Numbered from the stretch's first letter, positions 1-8,620 are shown. The stretch: DNA of 43,520 nucleotides from a bacterium BMS3Abin03 (GCA_002898075.1 BDSV01000178.1:1-43520); one strand, 5' to 3'. Numbers and translations are program-made. The notes: generated from the sequence alone by a model not told the origin.

Positions 1-2
1 AT

Positions 3-230
3 AATCTTGATGAAGATGAAGTTGTTTTTGCTATTAAAGTTGAATCTGTACAAACAATAGCAGAGCATATGGGCAGAAAACCTTTGAATTTTGATGAAAT
101 GGATTCTGTAAGAAAAGGTATTGAGTGGGGTTTGGATTTCTGGGAAGATATAGTAATAACAGCTATTAAAAATCTACCACCTGAATATGAATATATAGAT
201 AATACTGAGGAAACAAATGATGAATATTAA
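3..230 (+). CDS. C-terminal part of a hypothetical protein, 5' end outside the window
   Basis: An open frame runs from the left edge to a TAA at 228-230, giving at least 75 residues. The visible part is acidic and probably helical, with motifs such as IEWGLDFWEDI and the acidic tail TEETNDEY. There is no membrane segment or recognisable catalytic motif, and I do not recognise the family. It lies 84 bp upstream of two overlapping genes, the second of which looks like a nuclease, so it may belong to the same accessory cluster. DNA here is visibly more AT-rich than in the housekeeping genes from 1643 on. An internal ATG at 69 exists, but the frame is open and protein-like upstream of it. Confidence 0.55.
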   Translation, partial: NLDEDEVVFAIKVESVQTIAEHMGRKPLNFDEMDSVRKGIEWGLDFWEDIVITAIKNLPPEYEYIDNTEETNDEY

Positions 231-314
231 GAACAAAAGTAATATTCACGATTCTTATTGTATAATTTTTTAATTTAAGGGTGAAAACAATTCCCAAACA
301 ATAAAAACAAGCAA

Positions 315-530
315 ATGAAAACATACAAAGTTATACTTCATCGTGATTACGTAATACAGGTTAAGGCAAAGAATGAAGAAGATGCAAAATTTTTAAGCGA
401 ATATTTAATTTCAAGTGGTATGGATCTATCAACAGACGAAGAAAGAGGAGATCACAGTTTTCAAATTATTGATGTTGAAATGATTACGAATGAAGCAACG
501 GAGTCTAAACTAATAACGTATGATGAATAA
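315..530 (+). CDS. Small hypothetical protein, possibly DpnD/PcfM-like
   Basis: This 71-residue acidic protein begins MKTYKVILHRDYVIQVKAKN and continues with NEEDAKFLSEYL. A short beta hairpin followed by an E-rich helix with an 'A-x-NEEDA' step recalls the DpnD/PcfM-like small proteins found next to restriction genes, but the resemblance is by eye and weak. The gene overlaps the start of the next gene by 11 bp, suggesting translational coupling. A TATAAT hexamer at 261-266 lies in the upstream gap and could be part of a promoter. The function is unknown; the link to restriction or defence is inferred from the downstream nuclease-like gene. Confidence 0.6.
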   Translation: MKTYKVILHRDYVIQVKAKNEEDAKFLSEYLISSGMDLSTDEERGDHSFQIIDVEMITNEATESKLITYDE

Positions 531-1449
531 AACTATATCCAATACTGATAAACTCTTAAATCAGTTTTTAGAATATTCTAAAAAATTGACAACAGAGTTT
601 GAGATTTATAAAGTATTAAAATCTAGAACATACAAAATAGGTGAATCAAATGTTCTTGTCAGGGCAGCTTCGGAGGGAAACAGGAATTATTTTTTTGGAA
701 TAAATTATTTAACAATAGAGGAGATAGCGAACTTAGATAATCCTGTGATTGCCTTTATTTGTGGCTCAATTAATAGAACATTATTACTACCAGCCCAAAT
801 TCTGTTTAAAGAGTTAAAAAATATTAGTCATGACCGAAATGGAGAATATAAAATTAATATTGATAAGGACCTTAATCTCGTACTAAAAGGAAGAGGAAAC
901 AGATTAAGATGTTCTGAATATATAAATAATTGGGAATTGATGAATAATCCAATTCAAGGAGCAGAAAAGAAATCTACAATTGAAGAAAGTTTTCATTCCG
1001 TACTCCAAGGAAGATTGATTGAGATTGGTAATTTTCGAGGATATTATACTTACTCTCCGGATAAATCTAAAAGATTTAATGAAAAGCCACTTTCAAAAAT
1101 TATAACATTAAAAAACTGTCCAAAATTACAATTTTCAGATTATGATCTATTACGTAAAATTGACGTTTTATGGTTTAAGGGAACTGGAAGTAATTTAGTT
1201 CCCGAGAAAGCATTTGAAATTGAATTATCTACGGGAACTTGGTCGGGGATTGGCAGAATGTCCACGTTATCTGATTATAGTAATGTAAGTTTTTATGTCG
1301 TTTCTAATGATGTAAAAAGATATAATAAAGTGATTAAAACCTTTCCAGTTTTTGCAGATAGATTTACTCACATAAAAACAGATTTGCTCGGGGAATTATA
1401 TAATGCGGAAAAGAATATCAGACAATTACGAATTGATATTAGATTATAA
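520..1449 (+). CDS. PD-(D/E)XK nuclease-like protein, possible restriction endonuclease
   Basis: The protein has 309 residues in two apparent parts. Residues about 25-140 form an N-terminal region (FFGINYLTIEEI, FICGSINRTLLLPAQ). The C-terminal region of about 150-300 contains RKIDVLWFKG followed by EKAFEIELSTGTWSGIGRM. The spacing D215...E233-x-E235 fits a PD-(D/E)XK active site in which the usual lysine is replaced by glutamate, as in some restriction-type nucleases with 'IDVLW...FEVE.ST' signatures. There is no signal peptide or membrane segment. It overlaps the 71-aa gene by 11 bp. No methyltransferase is visible nearby; one could lie left of the window. Fold assignment is moderately secure; the restriction role is inference. 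Confidence 0.55.
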   Translation: MMNKTISNTDKLLNQFLEYSKKLTTEFEIYKVLKSRTYKIGESNVLVRAASEGNRNYFFGINYLTIEEIANLDNPVIAFICGSINRTLLLPAQILFKELKNISHDRNGEYKINIDKDLNLVLKGRGNRLRCSEYINNWELMNNPIQGAEKKSTIEESFHSVLQGRLIEIGNFRGYYTYSPDKSKRFNEKPLSKIITLKNCPKLQFSDYDLLRKIDVLWFKGTGSNLVPEKAFEIELSTGTWSGIGRMSTLSDYSNVSFYVVSNDVKRYNKVIKTFPVFADRFTHIKTDLLGELYNAEKNIRQLRIDIRL

Positions 1450-1586
1450 AGGATTATATAATAGAAGAAAGTAAAAATGCATTTGAAACATCTATCAAAG
1501 AGCTAATTGCCGAAAAGATACACTGGTATGATGTTATTAGTGATGCAATTTCTGAAAAGTTGATATTTAACGAGAAACAAGTTTGA
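1443..1586 (+). other. Protein-like open frame without a start codon, possible gene remnant
   Basis: Directly after the nuclease-like gene, the +3 frame is open from 1443 to a TGA at 1584-1586 and reads like coding sequence (IIEESKNAFETSIKEL, then EKIHWYDVISDAISEKL). Two stops close the frame just upstream (1434-1442), and it contains no ATG, GTG or TTG before most of the peptide. It could be the 3' remnant of a decayed third gene, or a small protein started from a rare codon coupled to the preceding stop. I cannot name a family. Confidence 0.25.
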
Positions 1587-1599
1587 AATATTTTAAACA

Positions 1600-1636
1600 T
1601 CAACTGCCAGTCACTTTGAAAGTGACTGGCAGTTGA
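1600..1636 (-). terminator. Strong 16-bp hairpin between convergent genes
   Basis: A perfect 16-bp inverted repeat (1600-1615 with 1621-1636, loop TTGAA) sits between the accessory patch and the 3' end of asnA. There is no clean T-tract on the plus side. On the minus side the stem is followed by TGTTTAAAATATTTC. It most likely terminates asnA and may work in both directions. Confidence 0.6.
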
Positions 1637-1642
1637 AAGAAC

Positions 1643-2773
1643 CTACTGCAGCAGATGAATATTCTTTTCTGCGCACATATCTCTTAATATTTTCGGCCAA
1701 ACAGTTACACTGCATTCGCCAAGCGCTGCTTTTCTTAACAGGTAACCGTAAGTACGCGACTGTCCTATTCCGCCGCCGATGCTTAAAGGAATTTCATCGC
1801 TGAGTATCATTTTGTGATATGGCAGCTCGAGGAAATCGAGCTGGTTTGTAATTTCGAGCTGTTGCTTTAATGTTTCTTTGGTAACACGAATACCCATCGA
1901 GGTTAACTCGTGCCGGCGTTTTGTAACCGGGTTCCAGACAAGGATGTCACCGTTCAAACCGTGCATCTTCTTTCCGTCTTTTGTAATAGTTTCCGTAACC
2001 CAGTCATCGTAATCTGCGGCGCGCATTTCGTGCGGATAACCATCTTCCAATGTCCAGCCGATACCGATAATAAAAACTGCAGGATACTTTTGGAGAATTT
2101 CCGTCTCCCTTTGCTTGCGTGGAAGATCAGGATACATATCGAGAATTTCTTCGGCATGCAGAAAGGTTAGCTCTTCCGGAAAGTCGGGGTACTTATCTGT
2201 TTTAAGCTGCGGAAACATTTCCTGTGCATGCATACCGGCTCCTCTAATTACTTTCCAAATTTTCTTCACTATGTCTTTTAAGAAATCGAGATTCCTATCT
2301 TCGGTGTTAATAACCCTTTCCCAGTCCCATTGATCTACGTATGCACTATGATCGTGATCCAAAAAATAATCTTTCCGAACGGCGCGCATATCGGTATAAA
2401 TTCCTTCGCCGGTTTTAATATCGAACTGCTTAAGTGCAAATCTTTTCCACTTGGTAGCTGCCTGAACAACCTGTGCATCGATAGGATGCTTATCGTAATC
2501 GTTGGAAATGTGAAAATCGATCGGTGTACGCGATCCGTCTCTATCGAGGTAATCGTTCATTCCGCTTTCACGGTCTACAATTAAAGGGCACTCGACACGC
2601 ATAAGATTCAGCTCTTTCGAAAGGTTTTCTTCTATGTAACTTTTTACGGCGGTTAGCGCCTGCTGGGTTTCTTTGTGGTTTAGAATAGGCACATAATCGG
2701 CAGGTAAAATCTTTTCTACTTCTTCGTATGTTCCAATACCCGGGCCGGCAAGATCTGCTTTTTTATCTGACAT
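1643..2773 (-). CDS. asnA: Aspartate--ammonia ligase (AsnA)
   Basis: This cytoplasmic enzyme makes asparagine from aspartate, ammonia and ATP, and belongs to the class II aminoacyl-tRNA synthetase-like fold. Recognisable AsnA segments are VECPLIVDRESGMNDYL, the substrate-binding KWKRFAL, YTDMRAVRKDY, DQWDWERVI, and the C-terminal SIGGGIGQSR, which resembles class II motif 3. It has 376 residues against about 330 in E. coli, with an N-terminal extension and an internal stretch at residues 190-225 as often seen in Bacteroidota homologues. The ATG at 2773 is preceded by GGGAG about 8 bases away. It is monocistronic, with a hairpin downstream (1600-1636) and the terminator of the etf operon upstream (2886-2932). 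Confidence 0.96.
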   Translation of the reverse strand: MSDKKADLAGPGIGTYEEVEKILPADYVPILNHKETQQALTAVKSYIEENLSKELNLMRVECPLIVDRESGMNDYLDRDGSRTPIDFHISNDYDKHPIDAQVVQAATKWKRFALKQFDIKTGEGIYTDMRAVRKDYFLDHDHSAYVDQWDWERVINTEDRNLDFLKDIVKKIWKVIRGAGMHAQEMFPQLKTDKYPDFPEELTFLHAEEILDMYPDLPRKQRETEILQKYPAVFIIGIGWTLEDGYPHEMRAADYDDWVTETITKDGKKMHGLNGDILVWNPVTKRRHELTSMGIRVTKETLKQQLEITNQLDFLELPYHKMILSDEIPLSIGGGIGQSRTYGYLLRKAALGECSVTVWPKILRDMCAEKNIHLLQ

Positions 2774-2885
2774 ATTTTTCTCCCTGATAGTTTGTTAGTA
2801 AAAAGGGTTTATAAGAAAAAGAACAAAAACGGTAAAATCGTTTGATTTAAAATAAGGAGTTTAAAGCAAAGAGAACAGAAAAAAT

Positions 2886-2932
2886 GATTCCCGGCACAGC
2901 ACAATAATTAACAGCACAGGATACCGGGAATC
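2886..2932 (-). terminator. Rho-independent terminator of the etf/acyl-CoA dehydrogenase operon
   Basis: A 9-bp stem (GATTCCCGG at 2886-2894 with CCGGGAATC at 2924-2932) encloses a 29-nt loop. In minus-strand sense it is followed after two bases by a run of six T. It lies 28 bp past the stop of the last operon gene and upstream of asnA. Confidence 0.75.
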
Positions 2933-2959
2933 GTAAGCGAAAAAAATATAACGGGTGGG

Positions 2960-3187
2960 TTAATATGATATATCGCTTACTTCAATAATTTCGGCTTCGG
3001 GATCATGCTGACGAAGATAATCTATAAATTCCGGATTGAGGTATTTCTGATGAGATGATTCATACTCCTTCAGCCAGTGTTCAACCTCGTTGTGAGGCAG
3101 CGAACTTTTTATAAAGTTGAGCGTTTCATGGTCATCAAATATGCGATAGTAATATAATTTTTTCTCGCCCATTTTTTCCTCTGCCAT
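2960..3187 (-). CDS. Small hypothetical protein at the end of the etf/acd operon
   Basis: A 75-residue soluble protein begins MAEEKMGEKKLYYYRIFDDH and ends EAEIIEVSDISY. It has aromatic beta-strand-like segments (KLYYYRIF) and a helix around ESSHQKYLNPEFIDYLRQHD, with no cysteine cluster, signal or membrane segment. Its ATG is five bases after the acyl-CoA dehydrogenase stop, and a terminator follows, so it is co-transcribed and is the last gene of the operon. I do not recognise the family. The context suggests an accessory to the dehydrogenase/ETF module, which is inference only. Confidence 0.7.
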   Translation of the reverse strand: MAEEKMGEKKLYYYRIFDDHETLNFIKSSLPHNEVEHWLKEYESSHQKYLNPEFIDYLRQHDPEAEIIEVSDISY

Positions 3188-3192
3188 TTATG

Positions 3193-4914
3193 TTAAGTTA
3201 AAATTTTATTAGCATGTAAAATGTCGTTGAAGAGTCCGTCTTTAATAGACTCGGAATTCATTCTTGCCTTTGCCAGAGATGTAAGAATATACCTGTTTGC
3301 AATGAATACTTTTTCCGGTTCAATCTCCGCCTGATCCAAAAGCAAATAGCCAACGTAAAGATACCCGTAAAGTTCAACAATATCTTTCGCCGCCACATCC
3401 TGGAAAGCATTATCTCGTTTATCAACCATATACCGGAGGCAGTCTTTATAAATTTCTCTTATCTCGATTAAGTGATTAACCAACGGCGCTGCACCGCCTT
3501 TATAATCTTTCTTTTCTTTCGCTTCAAAGTATTCTGCAAAAAGATCATTTATAACAGCGCCTGTAGCAGCAACTATCTGCAACTGCGAAGTTCCCTCATA
3601 AATATTTGTAATACGTGCGTCGCGAACCAATCTTTCAACTTTAAATTCGTGCATATATCCTGTTCCGCCATGGATTTGTAAAGCATCGAAAGTTATCTTA
3701 TTTGCCGATTCGGTTAAAATATATTTAGCAAGCGGGGTAAGAAAGTTCGATTCTTTAACCAGTCTTTTAAGCCGGGTATTTTCTTCGCCGAACGGCTTAC
3801 CCTGTTCTTTCAACTTTACAATTTTTCCTTCTAACTTTTCTTTAAGATCAACTGTTTGAGCTACCGCATACAACAATGCTCTGTTTGCTTCCAGTGCAAC
3901 ACGCATATCAATAAGTATATTAGCAACAACCGGTATGGTATATATCGATTTACCGAACTGCTCTCTTTCTTTTGCATATTTCAACGCCTCTTCATAAGCT
4001 TCCTGTGCAATACCGAGTGCCTGTGCAGCGATACCCATTCTTGCACGGTACATTAAATCGAAAACGTATTTTATTAATCCGAACTTCCGCTGACCGATCA
4101 ACTGGGCGGGTGTATCATTAAACTGGAGTTCACAGGTAGGCGAACCGTGAATACCGAGTTTGTTTTCAATTCTTCTTACTTTTACATTATCTTTGCCGTA
4201 GCATACAAACATACTTAAACCGCGCCCGTCTTTTGTGCCTGCTTCAGAGCGGGCAAGAACTAGAAGTATGTCACCGTTACCGTTGGTTATAAATCTTTTA
4301 ACACCTTTTAAAAACCACTGCCCTTTTTCATCCTGATATGCATGAAGTTTAACCGCCTGCAAATCCGATCCGGCATCCGGTTCGGTTAACGCCATAGCTC
4401 CCGTGTACTCTCCTTTACAAAAACCGGGTATGAATTCCTGCCGTTGTTCCTCGTTACCGAATTTCATTATTGTATCGGCAATATCCTGAAGCCCGAAAAT
4501 ATTCATCAACGATGCATCGGCGCGTGAGATAAGTTCAATCGACATTATATAAATTGTAAACGGCAAATTTAAGCCGCCATACTTACGCGGAAAACTCATT
4601 CCCATCATATCCGCCTGGGCAAGCTGCTTAAGATTTTCTACCGTACCGCTTGCGTAATGAACCGTGCCGTCTTTATACTTTGCGCCTTCTTCATCAACCG
4701 ATGCGGCTCTTTCCGCAACGAAATTACCCGTAATATCGCCGACTATTTCAAGGACTTTATAGTAATTTTCTTTTGCATCTTCAATATCTCTCGGGGCGTA
4801 GTTGTATTGTTTAACCTGTTCAAAATCATCTTCAGCAATTTCAATAATTTCCTTCAGATCGAGGTTATCGAATACAAATTGTAAATCGCTGTTATCGGTA
4901 AAAAAGTTTGGCAT
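3193..4914 (-). CDS. Acyl-CoA dehydrogenase, long form with C-terminal extension
   Basis: This FAD enzyme oxidises acyl-CoA to 2-enoyl-CoA and hands electrons to ETF. Family marks are the MALTEPDAGSDL substrate/FAD segment, FITNGNGDILLVLAR, the REQFGKSI signature helix, QIHGGTGYMHEFKVERLVRD, and NIYEGTSQLQ, whose glutamate is the position of the catalytic base in short/medium-chain enzymes. It has 573 residues, longer than the usual ~380, because of a ~150-residue helical C-terminal domain as in the larger bacterial acyl-CoA dehydrogenases. The ATG lies one base after the etfA stop, so it is tightly coupled to EtfBA. Chain-length preference cannot be read from the sequence. Confidence 0.93.
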   Translation of the reverse strand: MPNFFTDNSDLQFVFDNLDLKEIIEIAEDDFEQVKQYNYAPRDIEDAKENYYKVLEIVGDITGNFVAERAASVDEEGAKYKDGTVHYASGTVENLKQLAQADMMGMSFPRKYGGLNLPFTIYIMSIELISRADASLMNIFGLQDIADTIMKFGNEEQRQEFIPGFCKGEYTGAMALTEPDAGSDLQAVKLHAYQDEKGQWFLKGVKRFITNGNGDILLVLARSEAGTKDGRGLSMFVCYGKDNVKVRRIENKLGIHGSPTCELQFNDTPAQLIGQRKFGLIKYVFDLMYRARMGIAAQALGIAQEAYEEALKYAKEREQFGKSIYTIPVVANILIDMRVALEANRALLYAVAQTVDLKEKLEGKIVKLKEQGKPFGEENTRLKRLVKESNFLTPLAKYILTESANKITFDALQIHGGTGYMHEFKVERLVRDARITNIYEGTSQLQIVAATGAVINDLFAEYFEAKEKKDYKGGAAPLVNHLIEIREIYKDCLRYMVDKRDNAFQDVAAKDIVELYGYLYVGYLLLDQAEIEPEKVFIANRYILTSLAKARMNSESIKDGLFNDILHANKILT

Positions 4915-4915
4915 T

Positions 4916-5932
4916 TTATTTTAACTTATGTTTGAAAACATCTATGAACATTGGAATAATTTCCGTTGCGTCGCCCACTATTCCGTAATGTGCAACTTCA
5001 AATATCGGTGCATCGGGATCGATATTTATTGCAATGATTTTATTAGACTCCTGCATTCCTGCCCTGTGTTGAATAGCGCCGGAAATACCGATTGCAATAT
5101 AAAGCTTGGGTCTTACCGTAACGCCTGTCTGCCCCACCTGTCTTTCGGGAGAGACGAAACCCGCATCGACCGCTGCACGGCTGCCCGCAACTTCGCCGCC
5201 GATAGTATGCGCAAGCTCTTCGATCAGTCTGAAATTCTCTTTTGTTCCCAAGCCGTAACCGCCTGCAACAATAATTGGTGCGGCTTTAAGATTAACTTTG
5301 TTATCCTCTCTGTGCTGTTCAATAATCGAGACCACTTCATCCAGCGGGTCAGGTTCATATTCAATTTTCGTTATATTTTCTTTTGGATGATTATCGATAG
5401 GACTAAGCTCCATCACACCTTCTCTAACCGTAGCCATCTGTGTCTGTACATCGGGAGTGATGATTGTTGCGATAATGTTTCCGCCGAATGCAGGTCTTAT
5501 CTGCAAGAGAAGATTATTGAAATCCTTTTTTAAGTATTTCACATCTGAAACTTTTAGGTCGGTACAGTCGGCAGTCAGTCCGCTTCTTGTATGCGATGCA
5601 ACCCGCGGCGCAAGGTCTCTTCCGATAACCGTAGCGCCAAAAAGAACAATCCGGGGAATATGTTTTTCAACTAATTTATTTAATATCCTGGAATATGGTA
5701 TTGTTCTGTAATGCTTTAACGAGGGGTCCTGAATTAGAAGGGCTTCATCGGCACCATAAGTAAATGTTTGTTTTGCAATGCCTTCCGCATCATCGCCGAT
5801 AACAATTGCCTTGAGCAATCCGTTCATCGATTCGGCGAGTTTATGCCCTTTACATAAAAGCTCAAAACTAACGTCGGCAGGTTTACCGTCGCGCTGCTCT
5901 ATAAATACCCAAACTTCGTTTGCAAAATTCAT
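4916..5932 (-). CDS. etfA: Electron transfer flavoprotein, alpha subunit
   Basis: EtfA carries the FAD of the ETF heterodimer and receives electrons from the adjacent acyl-CoA dehydrogenase. The C-terminal FAD-binding domain is clear: IIVAGGYGLGTKENF, GGEVAGSRAAVDAGF, RQVGQTGVTVRPKLYIA, GISGAIQHRAGM and INIDPDAPIFEVAHYGIVGD. The N-terminal part (residues 1-190) has the nucleotide-binding-like fold typical of ETF subunits. Its 338 residues are normal for the family. The start is three bases after the etfB stop, and acd begins one base after its own stop, so the three genes are one transcript. Confidence 0.95.
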   Translation of the reverse strand: MNFANEVWVFIEQRDGKPADVSFELLCKGHKLAESMNGLLKAIVIGDDAEGIAKQTFTYGADEALLIQDPSLKHYRTIPYSRILNKLVEKHIPRIVLFGATVIGRDLAPRVASHTRSGLTADCTDLKVSDVKYLKKDFNNLLLQIRPAFGGNIIATIITPDVQTQMATVREGVMELSPIDNHPKENITKIEYEPDPLDEVVSIIEQHREDNKVNLKAAPIIVAGGYGLGTKENFRLIEELAHTIGGEVAGSRAAVDAGFVSPERQVGQTGVTVRPKLYIAIGISGAIQHRAGMQESNKIIAINIDPDAPIFEVAHYGIVGDATEIIPMFIDVFKHKLK

Positions 5933-5935
5933 CTG

Positions 5936-6823
5936 TCAACCAAAAATATGATCTGTCATTAATTTATCTATTAGTTCACCTATCCCTGCTTTAGTAGGTT
6001 CGATGCCAACATGGTCGCTGCCGCCTAATACAACCGATTCTACCTTGTACACTTTCGTCGGTGAGCCCTTAATTCCGCAGCGGGAATCTTCAAGCTGTAA
6101 GTCATCCATCGTTAAAGTCTTTATATAATGTCCGCGCTCTTCATATTCGTGAACAAGTTTGTCTATGTAAAGAAGTGAATTGTTCTCTGCAAGTTTTTCA
6201 AGTTCAATGAGAGATTTGGCATTCTTGTAAGCCATAACTCTCTTAGCGCTGAAGGGACGCGGCGACACGACATCTTTTAATACAGTAAGCAAAACCGGTA
6301 AGGTGCTTTCAACAATTTCAAAGCCGCCGTCTATTTTTCTTTTTGCTCTAATTTTATTATCGGATACTTCGATAACCTCTTCGGTGTATGTTATCTGCGG
6401 TATTTTAAGTTTCTCAGCAGTTTGAGGACCTACCTGTGCAGTATCGCCGTCAATTGCCTGCCTGCCTGCGAAAACAAAATGATAGTTATCAATCTTTTTA
6501 ATTGCTTCGCTTAAAACATAGGATGTTGCAAGAGTATCGGCGCCTGCAAATTTTCTGTCGCTTATTAAATAAACTTCGTCGGCACCCATATAAAGGCATT
6601 CGCGTAAAATATCTGATGCACGCGGGGGACCCATTGTAACTGCAATTACTTTACCTCCGTATTTCTCCTTTATCTGTAATGCAAGTTCGAGAGCAACCCT
6701 GTCTTCGTGGTTAAATATGGCAGGAAGTTTTGCACGGTTAACGGTTCCGTCATCTTTCATTACCTTCCCGGATATGTTTGCCGTATCTGGAACCTGCTTA
6801 ACCATCACAATTGAATTATACAT
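5936..6823 (-). CDS. etfB: Electron transfer flavoprotein, beta subunit (FixA/EtfB family)
   Basis: EtfB partners EtfA and binds AMP or a second FAD. Typical segments are VKQVPDT at the N-terminus, INHEDRVALELAL-type sequence (here IFNHEDRVALELALQI), VTMGPPRASDILRECL, GADEVYLISD, and FAGRQAIDGDTAQVGPQTAE. It has 295 residues, longer than the ~250-residue mitochondrial type and nearer the FixA-like bacterial forms. It is the first gene of the etfB-etfA-acd-75aa operon. The start ATG at 6823 has GAGGTT upstream as ribosome site. The promoter should lie in the 426-bp gap to its right. Confidence 0.94.
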   Translation of the reverse strand: MYNSIVMVKQVPDTANISGKVMKDDGTVNRAKLPAIFNHEDRVALELALQIKEKYGGKVIAVTMGPPRASDILRECLYMGADEVYLISDRKFAGADTLATSYVLSEAIKKIDNYHFVFAGRQAIDGDTAQVGPQTAEKLKIPQITYTEEVIEVSDNKIRAKRKIDGGFEIVESTLPVLLTVLKDVVSPRPFSAKRVMAYKNAKSLIELEKLAENNSLLYIDKLVHEYEERGHYIKTLTMDDLQLEDSRCGIKGSPTKVYKVESVVLGGSDHVGIEPTKAGIGELIDKLMTDHIFG

Positions 6824-7249
6824 CGAACCTCAATTTTTGCTGAGAAATAATTTTGGGGCAATCCGTAAGAGATGAACCCACCGGAACCGGTTGAGCGTAA
6901 CAAATAGTATTCTATTAATGTTAAATATCAAATATTGCTTAATTTAAAAATGTAAGTTAATAAATTTATTAAATCGAAGGAAATCGAAATGCGGGTTTTT
7001 TTAGATGCGGGAAAAATAAAAAGCAATAACTGATGCAAAATTTTAATCCCGCCCGGAAATTATGTAAAAAGCAACCGCTGCAGAAGAACCTACAATAATA
7101 AAATTCTATGAATCGGTTTTAAAAAGTAATTACAGTGAAAACAAGAATCAAAAAAATTTAATGAGTTCTTACTTTCCGGAATAAACCGGGGGAATTACAG
7201 TTCTGTAAAAGTTATTTTTTAACAGCTCCTTTTAGGGTAAACTCTTCTA
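6824..7249 (-). other. Intergenic region upstream of etfB
   Basis: No gene is supported in these 426 bp. The part next to etfB should contain its promoter, but I cannot fix the boxes. Around 7130-7200 there is a degenerate copy of the dispersed element seen at 9110-9215: both carry an AAAACAAGRATCAAAAA segment followed by TTTCCGGAATAAACCGGGG-like sequence. Short minus-strand open frames contain stops and no start. Confidence 0.5.
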
Positions 7250-7813
7250 TCAATAAATAAAAAAGTTTAACCCAAACCCGACAAATAGTGTGTTAGTATG
7301 CGAATTCGTATCCTTGTAAAACACATTGTAACTACCAGGAAAAGAAAGATATTCTATTTCATACCTGAGAATAGTTTCTATAGCAACGTTGGAAACGAGA
7401 AAATAATCTACCCCGGCAGCGGTAATCCATTTCTTTCCATAAATATTTCCTTCCAGATTGGACGTGGGGTTGGTTTTTGAATATGCAAAACCGAGATTGA
7501 TGAATGGTTTAACTTGTTTGAAATCCAGATAGTATCTTAAAGCTATACCAGCAGCCCACTTATCATTATGGTAAGAATCAAGCGTTGTTCTATCGTAATC
7601 TATTAGAATTCCGGCACTAAAATTATTGAATAAAAAATATCCAACCTGTGGATGAATACCGAGTTGTGTTGTATTAAACCCCTCCGAACCATAGCTCTTA
7701 GATGCGAAGGATATTGTGCCGTTAAGCATAATATTTCCTTTATCGGTAGAAGATTGTGCATGAGATGCAGAAACTATTAGTAGTGATATTAGAATGATGC
7801 TAATCCGATTCAT
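7250..7813 (-). CDS. Outer-membrane beta-barrel protein
   Basis: This 187-residue protein has a clear N-terminal signal peptide (hydrophobic ISIILISLLIVSASHAQ, cleavage after AQ likely). Alternating hydrophobic/polar strands rich in aromatic residues follow (FNTTQLGIHPQVGYFLFNN, ALRYYLDF), ending in a terminal strand TLFVGFGLNFFIY with a C-terminal aromatic residue as for outer-membrane barrel assembly. It fits the OMP_b-brl/porin-like small barrels of about eight strands common in this lineage. Function is probably structural or unknown. A strong GGAGGT site precedes the ATG. It has no obvious operon partner. Confidence 0.82.
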   Translation of the reverse strand: MNRISIILISLLIVSASHAQSSTDKGNIMLNGTISFASKSYGSEGFNTTQLGIHPQVGYFLFNNFSAGILIDYDRTTLDSYHNDKWAAGIALRYYLDFKQVKPFINLGFAYSKTNPTSNLEGNIYGKKWITAAGVDYFLVSNVAIETILRYEIEYLSFPGSYNVFYKDTNSHTNTLFVGFGLNFFIY

Positions 7814-8167
7814 ATATGTACCTCCATAAAAATATGTTTTGGAAAATCAGCCCGAGTAAAATGAAAAAATATTTAGCCGGCACAACGGCTGAAGAAGAGA
7901 GCAAGGAAATACTATTTCTTAAAAAGTAATCTGCTTTTTTGTTTTTCATTGTTTACCCCGCAAATAATAAATAAAAAATACAATTTATTCGGTTCAATAT
8001 CAACAATAAAATATTTTTTGGTAGTTTACGTTAGAAATTAAAGCTTCGTTGTTACTTGCAGAATAATCCATCTTAAGTTTTAACCGGATTTTCCGATTAA
8101 ATGATAAATTATTGTAGGATACCCCGTCTGTTAAAATCCGGTTGAAAGATAATTTTTATCTTACTAT
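7814..8167. other. Intergenic region with a possible 22-codon gene remnant
   Basis: No full gene is seen in these 354 bp. On the plus strand 7861-7929 encodes a 22-residue frame containing KYLAGTTAEEESKEI. That sequence strongly recalls the N-terminus of FecR-type anti-sigma factors and similar regulators (KYLAGEATEEE...), but it ends at once in a TAA, so it looks like a truncated remnant. A T-rich stretch follows (7932-7945). Confidence 0.35.
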
Positions 8168-8569
8168 TTAGCTAACAGTTGGTTGTTCCGTAAACAGCTT
8201 AACCGTATCCTCCTGCACTAAAACCCAGATAGAGTAAACAGCTACCGCAGTACCTACCGGGATGTTAAGTAAATCGAGCACCGAAATTACAAGTACTAAT
8301 ATCCTTGCCCAGCGTTGCTTCATAAAAAGTCCAATCCCTCCTATCAATCCCGGGATAGAAACAATTATTAGAAAAAGCGGAACCCAGGTTGCAACCAGCA
8401 TAAGAACTTTTTCTCCTTCGGGTTCTTCAACAAATCCAACAACGCTTCGTAGCACTGTGTAAACGATAATCGCTGCTAAAATTCCCAGCAAGCTAAATCC
8501 AACTTGCAATGCAGCTACTACAGTCAAGTGTTTTTCCATCTTGTTTTCAACCGGTATTTGGTTATTCAT
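8168..8569 (-). CDS. Small polytopic inner-membrane protein
   Basis: The 133-residue protein has about four hydrophobic segments: TVVAALQVGFSLLGILAAII, MLVATWVPLFLIIVSIPGLI, GIGLFMKQRWARILVLVISV and LLNIPVGTAVAVYSIWVLV. There are short loops and a basic KQRWAR turn. The architecture resembles small DUF-type four-helix membrane proteins common in Bacteroidota, but I cannot name the family. The ribosome site is unusually strong (AAGGAGGTG, 6 bases before the ATG). The downstream side (8167 to 7814) shows no partner gene, and the CoA-binding protein lies 51 bp upstream on the same strand. Confidence 0.75.
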   Translation of the reverse strand: MNNQIPVENKMEKHLTVVAALQVGFSLLGILAAIIVYTVLRSVVGFVEEPEGEKVLMLVATWVPLFLIIVSIPGLIGGIGLFMKQRWARILVLVISVLDLLNIPVGTAVAVYSIWVLVQEDTVKLFTEQPTVS

Positions 8570-8620
8570 TTTACACCTCCTTGATTTTAATAATTGAAAT
8601 TAATAGGACATTTATCTTCA

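Noticed and set aside
6950-7130. Minus-strand open stretch reading IIVGSSAAVAFYII
   Set aside because: Short, interrupted by stops, no start codon.
8000-8071. 23-codon minus-strand frame upstream of the outer-membrane barrel gene
   Set aside because: No ribosome site and no homology recognised.
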